Positions 12,905 through 27,327 of a stretch of 64,000 nucleotides of DNA are shown one piece after another; the first letter of the stretch is position 1, and every line of letters begins with the position of its first letter. A program made the position numbers and the translations under genes. The notes below the pieces were generated by a model that was not told the DNA's origin, did not search any database, and saw only the letters and a list, made by a program, of their open reading frames with translations. Source of the DNA: Unio delphinus (lineage: Eukaryota; Mollusca; Bivalvia; Unionida; Unionidae); assembly GCA_029339505.1 (NCBI GenBank), contig JAQISU010000233.1, positions 375,001 to 439,000 on the forward strand, given 5' to 3'.

Positions 12905-13650
12905 ATGATTTATACTAAGAAAAGCAGAGATGTAAGAATGAAGTCTCTTCCACCACACTGTAGATAATACTTCTCCTGGGTGCACGCCATCAAAGCATAG
13001 CCTGAAATTGTAGTTCCATTGCTTCTTCTTATTTGTTCTGTTCCTATAGTTCTATATGTCCAGGCTATATATAGGTGAAAATGAATCTTGTCGCTCATTT
13101 AAATGCAGTATCAGCTCAATTACTAAATCAATTTGCTCCTTAAGCTGAATATCCTACTCCTTGAATAGTTTGGGGTCATCATGCCCTTTACTCATGTTCA
13201 ATTCATAGACTGAGATATGAGGCATCTCAAGAAATACAATTTTACAGTTTTTGTTTCTGCAGAGTTGGATGAGTCTACCATACTATGATTCAAAACGCTG
13301 CACAACTTTTCTGTAGTCTTTCAATCCTTAAAATAAAATCCTTCCAGCTTATTAGTGAGATCGCATGTCCCTAGCCATATATAAATGCATAGTTTCCCAT
13401 AGTCAATGTTGGTCTGTACACAGAATAACTGTTCTGCAATTCTTGCAAACCTTATAGATGCAAAAATAACTAATATTCCAAAGTTATTCCTGGTTTTATA
13501 CTGCTGATCCAAATACCTTCCCTTGCAATGAATTTTAATAGCTTTGGGATACTCATGCTTCACACTAGGATGGCAATTTCTGGTGATATGGAAATTGATA
13601 GGAAATGACAATATTGGTCTTATCATTCCATTGTTCACAAGCTTCACAAA
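12905..13650 (-). pseudogene. Decayed SGNH-hydrolase-like gene
   Basis: The minus strand from about 13647 encodes a stretch containing HPSVKHEYPKAIKIHCKGRY and, further on, IYIWLGTCDLTNK. The second resembles the block in SGNH/GDSL-like proteins carried by invertebrate mobile elements that holds the conserved G-x-C/N-D. After a stop near 13321 the similarity continues in another frame with CKIVFLEMPHISVYELNMSK, broken by two TAG codons, then with an LNERQ segment and a further open stretch to about 12905. Frameshifts and stops show it is not functional as read. It lies inside the predicted transposase intron, on the same strand as the SAP/PHD gene. The family call rests on motif impression and is moderate. 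Confidence 0.5.
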
Positions 13651-14178
13651 ATATGGACGCAGTCACGGTTGCTTCTTCATGTATAAGAGCCAGTTACAAC
13701 TATTTTTGCAACAAAGTTATGAAATGATGTCATGATACTGTATGCTAAGATACAGAAATGCAGCAGTAATATTATGTGAAAAAAGAAGGATATATATGAA
13801 AATACATATGCATGAAGTTTGTTCATAGTATTCTAAATATAATGACATTAAATGTTCACAAGAAACGCTATAGGTCAACAAACTTGTTAAACACACAATA
13901 TGAGCAACAAAATGAAATATACAATTATTGTGCATTTCCAGTTGTAATAATAAATGTAATTACTAAACTAAATGTTCATTGCCAGTGCAATATCTTAATG
14001 TTGCACACAGGCTTAAATAAATGGTATGGATTGATCACCTGTGATAGGAAGGGTAGACAGGTCTTTAAATGAAAACTTGTATAGCAAACCTTGCACACAG
14101 AAGACAGTGCCAAATGAATGTAAAATCAATATACAGTACAATTTTAATGAATGTCCATGACATGCAATGCATATGTAT

Positions 14179-14634
14179 CTACTGACACCACAAACACGTG
14201 AATTTTATTCCAGTCTTACTGAATTTTTGCCATCTCTTAATATTACTTAACCCTGCACATTTTCTATGATACCAGCCAGAACAAACATCACACTGTATCC
14301 AAAATTCCCCTTCCACATATTCCTTTTGGCACAGCTTGCAAATTTCATCATTCTTCTCTTCTAACTCCCTTTCATCAGATTCATTATCATCTTCTCTGTC
14401 TGACAATATGGTACTGAACTCCTTTTCTTTTTCTTTCTGGCCTTCATGCCTGATATAACTTGTTCCTGCTACAGGCTCACTGACACTTGCTACTGTTTCC
14501 TTACACTCGTCTCTTAATGTTGCCTTTAGTTTCACTTGCTGGTCAGTTACTTTATTTTCTGTATCTGTGTTGTCATCTGTTTTATTTGTGCCATGAAATA
14601 TATGCTCTGATACATTTTTTGTACATGCTGTCTT
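14179..14634 (-). CDS. PHD zinc-finger frame, probably the C-terminus of the SAP protein
   Basis: This minus-strand frame is open from just after a TGA at 14635-14637 to the stop at 14179. It has an acidic, Lys/Glu-rich linker, then a C4HC3 PHD finger: CKLC, a spacer with FWIQCDVC, then WYHRKC and a final CLWC. PHD fingers usually bind histone tails and can guide proteins to chromatin. It overlaps the SAP-protein frame by about 90 nt in another phase and has no convincing start of its own. A one-base difference in the A6 run (plus-strand T6, 14615-14620) would make the two frames continuous, so this is probably the C-terminal module of that protein. An indel, sequence error, transcript slippage or a small intron could each explain the shift. 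Confidence 0.65.
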   Translation of the reverse strand, partial: KTACTKNVSEHIFHGTNKTDDNTDTENKVTDQQVKLKATLRDECKETVASVSEPVAGTSYIRHEGQKEKEKEFSTILSDREDDNESDERELEEKNDEICKLCQKEYVEGEFWIQCDVCSGWYHRKCAGLSNIKRWQKFSKTGIKFTCLWCQ

Positions 14635-16188
14635 TCAAGAGATGTGGCTGTACCAAGAATTTCAGGATTCGTCATCTTCTCTGACTGGATTATTCTTTCA
14701 TGCAACATTTCAGACATTTTATTCTTTCCATCTGCAGCGCGACATTTAATCCCATATGCTTTACAGAGGTTTTTCAGTTCTTCTTTCTTGAAGGACATAA
14801 GAAGTGACTTGTCTTCCAAAACAACAGACTTTAGCAAGTGATGAGAAACAATCTTGTATTTTGACTTATCCTCAGCGATGTTCTTGTAGGATAATGATAG
14901 TTTGGTGCAAGTCTGCTTTGAAATTCTTATCTGTTTTCGGTGTGCCATTTTCTTCTCAACTGACATTGCCTGCAGAAAGTCCTTTCTAAATTGATTTAGC
15001 ATGACAGCTAGAAATTTCTGAATTATCTCTTCAAAAAGTTCTTTTATGCATGAGGCTTTCAGTGATAAATCATAAACCAGATCTGTAACTGAATTGGAGG
15101 GAGAAATTTCCTCAAAACATATTTTGCATAGCATTACAGACCAAAGATCATACAGTGCACCAGAGCCCAGTAATTCTCTTATGCAAAACTGGTGCAGATT
15201 TGACCCAAAAATATTAATGTTTTTATCAATTAGTAATTTGAGACACTGGGAACACAGTTCCATGAAAAATTTAAACAAGTCATCAGATATGTTGGTCAAT
15301 CCTCTTGTGAGACACTGTTTTCTTTCAGTTTCAATCAAACTTTCGGGGTCATCTGTAGACTCTTTGAGATGATGCTCCAACTGCTTCAATCCATCCAAAA
15401 ATGCCATTTTGCACTTGGCCTCAGCATAACATGACTGGCCTTGTTCAGATGTGTTGTAGCAATTATATTGTTGCATACCATTATACTTAAATCGCAGCTT
15501 GGCCAGACAATAACCACCAACATACCGAACCTTACTTCTGGCACTACCTGTAATAGATGGTGAACACACTCGTTCTGAAATCTTTCTTGAAGATATGGGG
15601 AGAAGTTTCTCCTTTTCCTTCAACAAATATTTTCTAACATCTACTGTTAAATTAAAACATACATGGTACAATGCAGCCTGTGAATGGACAGGTTTATCAG
15701 CAACCATCAAAAAGCATGAAAGCTTGTACTCATCACTTGTTTGGTACATGTGACACTTTTTGTAGAATTCAGATAAGCATTCTGGTTTGACTGTACTTAC
15801 AGCATCCTTATTCATCTGCAGGTCTTCCGTTAGCTGCATAATAACTTGAAACTGTTTAACAATGAATATCTGAACTCTTTTAAAATTTGCATCGTTTAAT
15901 AGATGCATTGCAAGGTCATTGGTTTCTTGCTGCATGGGCGTTTGAACAATGTCATTCATTAACCTATGAATACATTGCCTTATGTCAAAATCTGCAGGAA
16001 TACTTGTTACATCTGTATCGTCTTCTTCAAGAGGTGAGTTAGCAAGTATCTCATTAAAATCATCATCCAAAGCTTGCTCTTGCTCTGGGAAGTCATCTTT
16101 TTCAGTAACTGCTTCATACTGAAATAGGTTGTCATGGATACCTGGATCTTCAGCCTCAATGTTTGCAAGGTATTCATATGGTCGAGTC
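14547..16188 (-). CDS. SAP-domain accessory protein of the transposon (main exon)
   Basis: The exon starts at 16188 after the acceptor TTTCTTTACAG and is open to the stop at 14547, about 547 codons. It starts in phase with one base, then TRPYEYLANIEAED. There is no early Met; the first apparent start at 16070 is TTG, so a 5' exon is required. The right-TIR leader (23074-23028) has the matching phase. The N-terminal part is acidic, the middle has conserved-looking Cys/His-rich patches (RYVGGYCLAKLRFKY, and several single Cys), and near the C-terminus (about 14692-14796) FKKEELKNLCKAYGIKC fits a SAP helix-turn-helix DNA-binding motif. A PHD finger follows in a shifted frame. The role is inferred: a DNA- or chromatin-binding partner of the transposase, perhaps replacing the missing THAP finger. 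I know no named orthologue. Confidence 0.7.
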
Positions 16189-16354
16189 CTGTAAAGAAAA
16201 CAGAATTAAATGAGATGACATGAAAATGTGTATATGCAAATTCATCATTTACAAAAAAATATAAACACACATGTACATGTGGTCACTTTATTTGTGGTAA
16301 TTTCATAAGATATTATGATAAGTACATTATCATAATAGCACCTTCACATTTCAG
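16189..16354. other. 166-bp gap between opposing acceptors, with two palindromes
   Basis: Lies between the first recognisable exons of the SAP/PHD gene (-) and the transposase (+), each preceded by its own splice acceptor. Contains a perfect 14-bp palindrome, CACATGTACATGTG (16268-16281), and a hairpin with 11-bp arms, TATTATGATAA (16311-16321) and its complement (16327-16337), around a 5-nt loop. They could be transposase or regulator binding sites, or chance in AT-rich DNA. Confidence 0.5.
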
Positions 16355-18752
16355 GTTACTATCAAGACTGAAAGTGCAAGATGGAGCAGAAATAAAGGCG
16401 GAAGATCTATACAGTACTTACAAACTCGAATTACTGTGCAAAGGCCTGGAACCATTACAAGATATTCATTTATTTGGAAAGTATCTCAAGCATTTATTTC
16501 CTGACACAAAGAAACACAGGATTGGATTGAACAAGAGTGGAACAAAATATGTTGGAATTTCCATAAAACCATCTGATGCTTTCAAAGATGGATGTCAGAA
16601 TTTGTCTCAGCAGGAGCGTATAGACTTGATAAGAGGTGAACTTCAAGAGACATACAAACTTAATGAAGTTGAACCGGGTTTAGTAGAATGTTTGGTAGCA
16701 ACAAGATTCTCATGCAACGGAGTTCCAATTTTCAAACATTTGACATTTCGAGAAAATGATTGGATCTTGAAAATTTCTGGCAAGGAAGTAGATTTAAAGA
16801 GTTTATGCATTAATAATGAATATGTATGCAGTAGGGATGGAATACAGGCAGTGTGTCAGCAAGTCGAAAGTGTTAATCTGTGTGAAGGAACAGGACTAAC
16901 CAAATCAGTTATATGTAAAAGAAATCACTTTGTTGAGACATTGGCCTCTGAAAAGACAGGTGAAATAAATAAGACAATGAGATCAGTATATTGTCTGCGT
17001 GTCATAAAATATCTTGCCCAAGGGTCTAAGGCATGTAGGGCTTGTCAAAAACTGATAGTCAAAGAAAGTAAGAACACGGAAGATGTAGTGGAAGAAAATG
17101 AAGATAATAAGGCACTCAAAGGATGTCGTAAAAAAGTAACATCGGAAGATTTTAAGAATCTTATTCCAAATGCCTCCACTGAATTGTTAGACCTACTGTT
17201 ATGTCTAGCAAAAAATTGTGCTGTAAAGGATCCAAGAGGTCATCGATGGAGTAAGAAGGTAATTTCAGTTTGTTTAGACTTATACACAAGAAGTCCACAG
17301 GCATATAAAAGCATACGAGACAGTAACATACTTGTATTACCATCTCCAAGTACTGTACTTCTTTACAAGAACAACATACAGCATCATGTAGGGTTTCAAG
17401 ATGATATTTTCAACTGGATGTATTCAGAAGCAAATAGATTAAATGTTCCTGTTCAGGGCTTAACAGGTGGTATTGTTTTTGATGAGATGTCCATTCAAGA
17501 AGATCTACAGATTGCCAAAAATGGGGATCTAATTGAACTTGTTGGTTTTTCAGATTATGGAGATGAAGGCAATGTCATCAAAACCCTAAAAGATGGAAAG
17601 CAAATGAAGTCGTTAGGTAATTATGCATTGCAGATGGTGTTCCTAGGGCTTACTGGTTTTCGATTTCCATTTGCACACTTCATCACCAGACAAGCCCAGG
17701 CATCAGAATTATATACATTGTTCTGGGGAGCAGTAGACAAACTATCTGTCTATGGATTTACTACTGCTTATGTAAAGATGGATGGTGCCCAATCCAATCG
17801 CTCATTTATGCATATGCATGGAATTAATATGAGTTCAATGAACCTTAATGTGACAAGCCCGGTAAATCCTGATCAAACAGTCATATTTACTATGGATTAC
17901 TCACATGTCATCAAGAAAATACGAAACAATATTATGAAAAGTGGGATCAAAAAAGGCTGCACTAGAAATCTGGAACTGCCAGACAAGAACAACATTCAAT
18001 GGCAGATGTGGGTTGATGCCTTTAACTGGGATAAGACAACCCCATTGCAAATACACAGAGCCTTAGCACAAGTACACATATATCCAAATGCCATGGAAAA
18101 GATGAGAAACCATCTGGCTGAAGAGGTTCTAAATGATGACATGTTAAACCTTATGACTCAGTACCAAGCTTCATTGGGACAGAATGGAGCCTCGCTCTCA
18201 GGGGCAATAGACCTGTTAAAGCATACATCAAGACTGATAAGAAATTTTCATGATCAAAGACCCATATCTCAGGCAAATGACATGAGGCTGCATGAGAACC
18301 TGGAAATCCTTCATTGGTTCAAGAGATGGGAGGAAACCATAGCCATAAGAAGTGATGTCACATCAACTGCAAAGTCAAAGAAACTTCTATCGCGTCAGTG
18401 CATTGAAGACCTATATGCATGCATTTTAGGCTTTGACCAATTATGTAGAAAAGTCATAAACATGTCATGGCATATTACACCAGCCCAAATTAATTCTGAC
18501 GTTGTAGAAAATGAATTTTGTCAACAAAGGGCAACATACAATGGGCCCAACTCCCATCCAAATGCACTCCAATACAGAAGAAACCTCAATAACATTATTC
18601 TAGGACAGAGCAGTTTGTCAAGGAAAGGTAATGCTGGTACAAAACGTGCTAATGCTACATCATATGCCTTTAATAATCCACAACCACTGAGGAAAAAAAC
18701 TAGAAAAAGCCTCCATCCACACATTACTGAAGTAAGACCCATAAGACTGTAG
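16355..18752 (+). CDS. P-element/THAP9-like transposase (main exon)
   Basis: Open from the acceptor TTTCAG|G (16351-16355) to the stop at 18752, about 798 codons in one exon. The core has P-superfamily features: SKKVISVCLDLYTRSPQAYK and LPSPSTVLLYK before the RNase H-like domain, GGIVFDEMSIQ (Asp at 17481), VKMDGAQSNRSF (Asp at 17781), and near the C-terminus DVVENEFCQQR (Asp at 18498, Glu at 18507). The second Asp and this Glu are 242 residues apart, and the D-x2-E pair resembles the D528/E531 pair of the Drosophila P transposase. No THAP finger is visible at the N-terminus. There is no ATG for about 200 codons (GTG at 16374 is not a credible start). The left-TIR leader supplies one in the right phase, giving a predicted 814-residue protein. 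The basic tail (KKTRKSLHPH) may be a nuclear signal. All catalytic candidates are intact. Confidence 0.88.
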
Positions 18753-19749
18753 ACATACTAATAGTCACGATACTGCATTCACACAGCTAGATAGTCACTT
18801 GATCATTTGACTGAAGAAGATTGGGATAGACATGATCTCTCAGTCAATTAGCTAAATAATGCTAATTTGTTTCAATTCCTTAATCACTCTTGATCTTGTG
18901 GACAGTGAGAGTGTAAATGGTGTTGACATGAGAAGGTAGAATGTTACAACTTTAAAATTAAATATGGACATGTTGAAATTCTGTTAAATTATGTTATTAT
19001 ATTGTGACTTAAATTATGTTGTATACATGTAATTGATATTTTTTGTGCTATAAATCATCATAATTGCTTCACAATTATCGTTTTGTTTAAATATCAAATT
19101 AAGATTGACTAATTGTAATCTTAATCATGCATTACATTGGGCTATTTGTTTAAGCATAACTTAACATGAAATGACCAGCAAAATATGGTATTTTTGTTCA
19201 TTTAGATTAAGCACTACAAGTCAATCAATGTACTGTTAGCATAAGTATCAACACTTGTCCCTGTGGTAAATTATAACTTAATTATTCCTCGATTATGTGG
19301 CATTACAACTTGTGTGATTACCAACTGAATTCCTGGCAGCACTAATTTCTGATATTTCACACTTGTTTCAGATTTCAAATATGGTTACTTTACAAATCAA
19401 CAGTGTATATGTCCCCAACTAAAAGTCTGAATTTTGGGGGTATTTCCATTTAGGCAATACATACACTGGATCAAATATTGTTCCATATATTCTATATTCT
19501 ACATTCAGTCAAAAATTATTAACTGCAAGTGCTCATTCTATTATTTGGATAGTATAGTATAAGGTTTCATGTCTGTCACCTGGGCATAACCTATATGTGC
19601 ATTAAGTCCCCCGGGTCATATTTATTAACATTTGTGTAAATCATTACAAACTGCAAGTACATTTTATAGATGAACACATACAACTTGTAGTGGTTGTATT
19701 TTCATACCATCCTAACCCCTTGCCTAGATAACAGCAAATGTGTAACATT
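18753..19749. other. 3' flank between convergent transposase and helicase genes
   Basis: AT-rich, no open frame of note. It must hold the 3' ends of the rightward transposase transcript and the leftward helicase transcript. Confidence 0.6.
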
Positions 19750-22038
<2,289 letters not shown>

Positions 22039-22065
22039 GATTGTCTACTTCTTACAAGTATTTTC

Positions 22066-22820
22066 CTAAAACAAATTTTACTGATGAAGTTTAAAACATG
22101 TTACCTAAGTATGTTAATTTCAAATATGCCACATGCAACCTGAACTTTTAAATGATTCAACCACATCCCATTGCAGTTGAGTAAATTGACAATACATATT
22201 TATAATAAAGAATTCAAAAGAGAAGCATGTGGAAATGTCATTCAAAATTAATAAAATGCCTAGAACCAAACTAAGTTAAAATAACTGCTTCTTATTTAAA
22301 ATGTATAAAAGTACAATACAGTGTTTCAAACAAAATGCCTCACTATGCCTTGTACAAAATAACCACTTTTGGTGTTAAAAGAAGCTGGCAGAAGATTGTC
22401 TGCTAATGAATACGTCAGAAAGCATTTATAATCATACGTTACGAAAATAAAGTCTTGTCAAAAGAAAACCCAATAAACAATGTTGATCAGAAACTGAAGA
22501 TATGATGTACACAAAAAAATGTATGCATATATTCATTGACCAAAGCTTTTCAAGTTTTGTAACACGTTTAAAGCTGACTGCATCCCGCGATATGCCAAAA
22601 TAGTGTAAGTCTATAAGTGCCGAAAATTCCGATTGTGATACTAAAACTAAAACACGATCATCAAACAAAGTTGTTAATTAATTTATACAAATAAGTATCT
22701 GCAATACTAAATTTATACTCTCATTAAGTTAACATATTCGAATTAATTATAACATAATGTGATCATGCTAATACCTATTTTTGCCGTGATACACAATAAT
22801 CTGCATCGTGAAACAGACGC
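22066..22820. other. Non-coding stretch between helicase and right TIR
   Basis: AT-rich with no credible frame. It would be the leader intron of the helicase if the right-TIR promoter drives it. Confidence 0.5.
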
Positions 22821-23027
22821 TGTGCATTGATGTTATTTAAGTATAACCTTTTGAGCCAATCATATTTCGGCGTTGACGTGTGTGCCGCATAGTTTAACTG
22901 TTTTGAAAATAGAGTCGATTGCTTAACTTTTGTGCAGTGAAGAAGAAAATGTCTAATTATTCCATGGAACAGGATTTCTAAAGTTGAATCAAGTTAATGG
23001 TAAGTAAAAACTTACTTTTGCATTTAC

Positions 23028-23074
23028 CACTGTTCTGTAATTGAAGAAGGCATACGTCGTAGAGTCGCAAACAT
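23028..23074 (-). CDS. Predicted TIR-encoded first coding exon of the SAP/PHD gene
   Basis: Identical to the left copy at 10399-10445: ATG at 23074, 15 codons plus TG, then a GTAAAT donor at 23027. Joining to the acceptor before 16188 gives TG|G and continues in frame as W-TRPYEYLANIEAED. Joining to the helicase acceptor at 22065 would hit a stop after a few codons, so for the helicase this leader would act only as 5' UTR or a short upstream ORF. Prediction only. Confidence 0.5.
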
Positions 23075-23340
23075 GGTAAATCTAGCTCTTTTCACCGGTT
23101 GTCAAAGTTGCTCGCACTTGTCCACAGATGAAAAATTCGCGAAAATCGCACGTTTCGGAAGCCGTAACTTTAGTTTGGTACAACGTAGAACAGTCAATGA
23201 TGGCTTGATGAATAGAAAAATATCTCAGGAGTAAAACAAGCCATAGAGAATGGTCGTGTGCTTTTAAATAAAGAAATAGCAGAATGAAATCGAGGGTCAT
23301 GGGTAGAACCAAGTGTTCGGAAGTTACGAACCTTCTCTTT

Positions 23341-23347
23341 TTATATA
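23341..23347 (-). promoter_or_regulatory. TATA box in right TIR, facing inward
   Basis: Minus-strand TATATAA, mirror of 10126-10132, about 270 bp upstream of the leader ATG at 23074. Confidence 0.55.
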
Positions 23348-23504
23348 GTAATATAGAGGGGGTCATATGTCTGAATGGGTCATGGGGGTACTCTAAGGTA
23401 TTTTTCTCACTCTGTATGTTTTTTTTCCTTTAAATTATTATTTTTTTCTTCACATCAAGCTCGCGTCGAGCACCTGTGTTTACCAGTACGTGGGCTCATG
23501 TTTG

Positions 23505-23509
<5 letters not shown>

Positions 23510-23566
<57 letters not shown>
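23510..23566. repeat. (TA)n microsatellite in right TIR
   Basis: TA run that differs in length and interruption from its partner at 9928-9963; it explains much of the TIR length difference. Confidence 0.95.
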
Positions 23567-23568
<2 letters not shown>

Positions 23569-24266
23569 TTGTTTCGATTATCAATTATAATCGATCATCA
23601 GTTGGTCGAGCAGATAATTGATTGTGAACTCTATAATCAATTGTGTGTAAAAGGGAGACTACTTTTTAGGTATATGCAAAGCACAAAGTTTAGTAAAACT
23701 CCCAGCATCTAAAGTTGAACTGAAATGTATTAATTCCCTTCACAACTACAAATATGAAACCTTATGATTCATAATTAGGAACATATAGTCATTTTTACAT
23801 GGTCAAGTTGTTAAATTGTCGAGTTAATACATTTAAACACATTTTGTTGATTTGTTTCAGTCAAATTGCAACATCTTTTGTAGTATTTATAAACAATGAC
23901 AAACAAGAAAAACATGTTCTTCTATACTTTAAATTATAGACACATCACATGTGATCGAAAGAATTTCACGGGATTTTAGCAGTATTTCAGTTACATATGA
24001 CTGATCAGCCATAAAAAGTTGCGTTAATTTAACAAAGTTGTAGAACAAAAGTAACACATAATGTAATATTATTGTCAGGTTAAAGTATACATGTCATAAA
24101 AATAGATTACTCCTGTACATTTATAAACATAATGAACTCTTGTTCAAAGATATAACTGTTTAACAAAAATTAAAGTTTGCTTTTAGTAACCGATTATTAT
24201 CGATGATCAGTTGGTTAAGGGGAACCGATTATCGATTATGAATTTCTGACCGATTCCCATCACTAT

Positions 24267-24318
24267 CTATCTATCTATCTATCTATCTACCTACCTACCT
24301 ACCTACCTACCTACCTAC

Positions 24319-24400
<82 letters not shown>
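24267..24400. repeat. (CTAT)n/(CTAC)n microsatellite
   Basis: Tetranucleotide array with a central CCTA variant block, lying between the 14.6-kb unit and the gypsy remnant. Confidence 0.96.
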
Positions 24401-24602
24401 GATAACGAAGGGTCAGGGAACCAGACTAGTACAACAGTGTGCCCAATTCAAGGTCAAGTGGGCGTTGCGTAAACTCGGTAATACACAAGTCTAATTGTAC
24501 GGCGAACAATAGTTCTGGCGGTGACTTCAGTCCCAAGGAATCAAACAAAGCGAATGATTTTGGGCAAAACAAATACTAGGAAGGTACCGAACGATTTAGG
24601 AA

Positions 24603-25716
24603 AGAAAAAGAACATGACAAATTCGATGGCAAAAACGTGGAATGGCAAGATTATATTGTATATTTTGAGCTAGTTGCTTATTGGGATAATTGGAATAAAA
24701 TTGAAAGGGCACAAGAACTCAGAGGCGTAGCGGGGGGAGAGGGGTGACCAGGGGGGTACATATGTCCCCGGCGCCATACTAGTGGGGGCGCCAAAATGGG
24801 CTTTGAAATAGGTTGTAACGGGTAATGGAGATTTTATTGATGAAAATAATGAGTTTCAGAGTTGAGGGTGGGTAGAATGAATATTGTCCCCGGGCGCCAA
24901 ACACTCTAGCTACGCCTCTGCAACAACTTGCAATGAGTTTAAGAGGAGTAGCACAACGGTTACTAGGTGATTTAGACCAAACTTAAATAGGAGACTATGC
25001 CTATCTTAAAGGTGCTTTAGAACAAAGATTTAGTCAAATTGAAAGGGAAACTGCTTATAGATGCGAATGTAGAAATAGACGAAGACAAAAATAGGAATCC
25101 GCTGCTGACTATGGGAAGACATATTAATAGATCAACTAGGGAAGACATATTGATAGATCAATATATATGTGGGCTAGGAAGTCAGGAAATTAGAAAGCAT
25201 GTTCAATTTGGGCATCCTAAAACTCTAGATGATGCAATGGCTAGTGCCATTGCGTTTGAGGCCTTTGAAGGGACTTGGCCAAATTTACAGAAACCTATAA
25301 ATAAGGAGATCCCCGTTAGAGCCCTTAGGTCTGAACAGGACCTGTCCCAAACCAATACCGAGACAGGTAATCAGAAAGAAAGTAAAGACAGTGACACGCG
25401 ATCGAATATTGATAACCTTACAAGAACAGTTAAATCTCTCCAAGAATCTGTGGACACTGTAGCGAAACTGTCGACGGAAAATACAAGACAGATAAATATG
25501 GTAATTGGGAATATGCAAAAGATGGATAGGAATACTACCTATCGAGCAAAACATCAGACTACCAGAACAAATCAGAATGAGTGTTATACTTGTCATGGAT
25601 TGGGTCACATGAGTATGGACTGCCCCGCGAAAAAGAACCCGAACAGACCTAATAGTATGTTAGATAATCGGGTGAAGCCGGAACAAGCGGCTAAGAATGG
25701 TGTAGAGTTAAACTAG
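24603..25716 (+). pseudogene. gag: gypsy gag remnant
   Basis: Capsid-like segments lie on both sides of a 201-bp MITE (24720-24920), followed by an in-frame TAA and a frameshift near 25035. The longest open part (25039-25716) ends with a CCHC zinc knuckle (CYTCHGLGHMSMDC, about 25582-25623), the nucleic-acid-binding motif of gag. A short local duplication of about 23 bp near 25115-25160 adds to the damage. Confidence 0.75.
24720..24920. mobile_element. 201-bp hAT-type MITE inserted in gag
   Basis: Perfect short TIRs CAGAGGCGTAGC and GCTACGCCTCTG. Flanks CAAGAACT (24712-24719) and CAACAACT (24921-24928) form an 8-bp target duplication with one change, as expected for hAT. The interior is GC-rich with no coding potential. 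Confidence 0.9.
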
Positions 25717-25847
25717 AACGGGCTGATCTTGAGGCCGAAAGTTTTTCCCCCTGTTATGAACGTAATAAGAAGAGTAATAAAGACTCTGCAAGGCCAGCTT
25801 TAAGATTAACTGCAATTGCTAAAACCTGTTGGTTTGTTTCTGTCGAC

Positions 25848-26369
25848 GTGTGTAAAACGTCTGTGAAATTTTTAGTAGATACTGGGTCCGCTGTAACACT
25901 TATTTCTAAACAAGTATTTGAAAAACTTGAGTCGGGAAAACCTGATTTAAAACCAGCATGCTCTCATCTAACCGCTGCAGACTTCAAATTTAAGATAGGT
26001 GGCAGAACTTTTGAAAGCAACACAATAGTTGCTGATCTAAACGGGCTACCTGGAATGATTGGTTTGGATTATCTAGAGAAAAATGAGGCCAACTTAAATT
26101 TGAAGAAGGGCATTCTGAAAATTAGAAAACTGAAAATCAGATTGGAAAGGGAAAATAGTTTTTCCTGTGCAAGAATACATGTAACGGACTCGATCGCTAT
26201 CCCTCCAAAATCAAATATGTTTGTTAAAGGAAACGTACAGGGAGAATGGGAAATAACCGAAGAAGGCATCGTCGAACCTATCAAACAATTTTCCGAAGAA
26301 ACTGGTTTGATTTCGCCTAAGTCTGTAGTAAAACCCAAGAATTCGGAAGTGGTTTTTTTCCGTAGTTAA
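25848..26369 (+). pseudogene. gypsy aspartic protease region
   Basis: Contains FLVDTGSAVTLIS, the DTG active site of retroviral-type proteases, followed by a typical GLDYL-like block. Separated from gag and from reverse transcriptase by frame changes. It processes the polyprotein in intact relatives; here it is part of a broken element. Confidence 0.75.
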
Positions 26370-26427
26370 TTTTACCTCTAAGCCGATCACCCTCAAGAAA
26401 GGGAGACCGATAGCTCAAATATATCCT

Positions 26428-27327
26428 GTGCAGAGTGTTTGCTCTGGAACTGTTTCAAAACTCGAGACACCTTGTAATTCAGATAAACCAGTACCAAATC
26501 ATCTTAAACCTTTGGTAGACGGAGTTTCCGAACAGGTTTCAGTCCAACAAAAGAGTTCGTTGCAGAAACTAATAGCCGTGTACGCCAATGTCTTCGTAGG
26601 ACCTGATGGTATGTTAGGGAGAACCGATAAAGTAAAACATGTAATAGACACTGGCGACATCAAACCTATAAAATTGCCTCCTCGTATATTACCATTATCT
26701 CAGAAAGAAGTTGTGGATAAAGAGATCGACCGTATGCTTGCTGAAGATGTAATAGAACCAAGTGATAGACCTTGGGCTGCGCCTATCGTTTTGGTAACTA
26801 AGAAAGATGGAACGCCTAGATTTTGCGTAGGTTACAGGAAATTGAACGCTGTAACTCGCAAAGACGCGTATCCGCTTCCTAGAATGGACGATTCCCTAGA
26901 CGCGCTCTCTGGGGCGAAATGGTTTTCCACAGTAGGTCTTGCTAGTGGATACTGGCAGGTAGCGTTAGATGAAAATGATAGAGAGAAAACAGCCTTCGCT
27001 AGTTACAAAGGACTATTTCAGTTTAAGGTATTGCCTTTTGGTCTTTCTAACTCGCCCGCTTCTTGTATGCGTTTGGTCCAAGTCGTACTACACGGAATGA
27101 CGTTCGAACAGTGTTTAGCTTATCTAAATGACATTATCGTAATTGGTAGTACTTTTGAGTCGGCTCTGGAAAATCTGAAATTAGTCTTCGAGCGCTTCCA
27201 TGAGGCCAACTTAAAATTTAAACCATCTAAATGTAGTTTGTTTCAAAAGCACGTCTCTTATTTAGGACACGTTAATTGTGTCCGAAGACGGTATAAAATG
27301 CGATCCAAAGAAGGTAGAGAGTGTTAA
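26428..27327 (+). pseudogene. gypsy reverse transcriptase, catalytic residues lost
   Basis: Recognisable RT fingers and palm: PSDRPWAAPIVLVTKKDGTP, a motif A-like segment STVGLASGYWQ, and the motif C region YLNDIIV. Ty3/gypsy enzymes normally have Asp in motif A and a Y-x-D-D box; here the motif A Asp reads Gly and the first box Asp reads Asn, so this copy cannot be catalytic. A frameshift near 27270-27290 separates it from the following thumb/RNase H frame. Confidence 0.85.

Larger units (their letters stand above)
22821..24053 (-). repeat. Right terminal inverted repeat
   Basis: Reverse complement of 9467-10652 with very few differences outside the TA run (23510-23566) and an extra 20-30 bp (GTGTTGTTTCGATTATC region) next to that run. 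Carries on the minus strand the same TATA box, ATG leader and donor. Confidence 0.93.
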
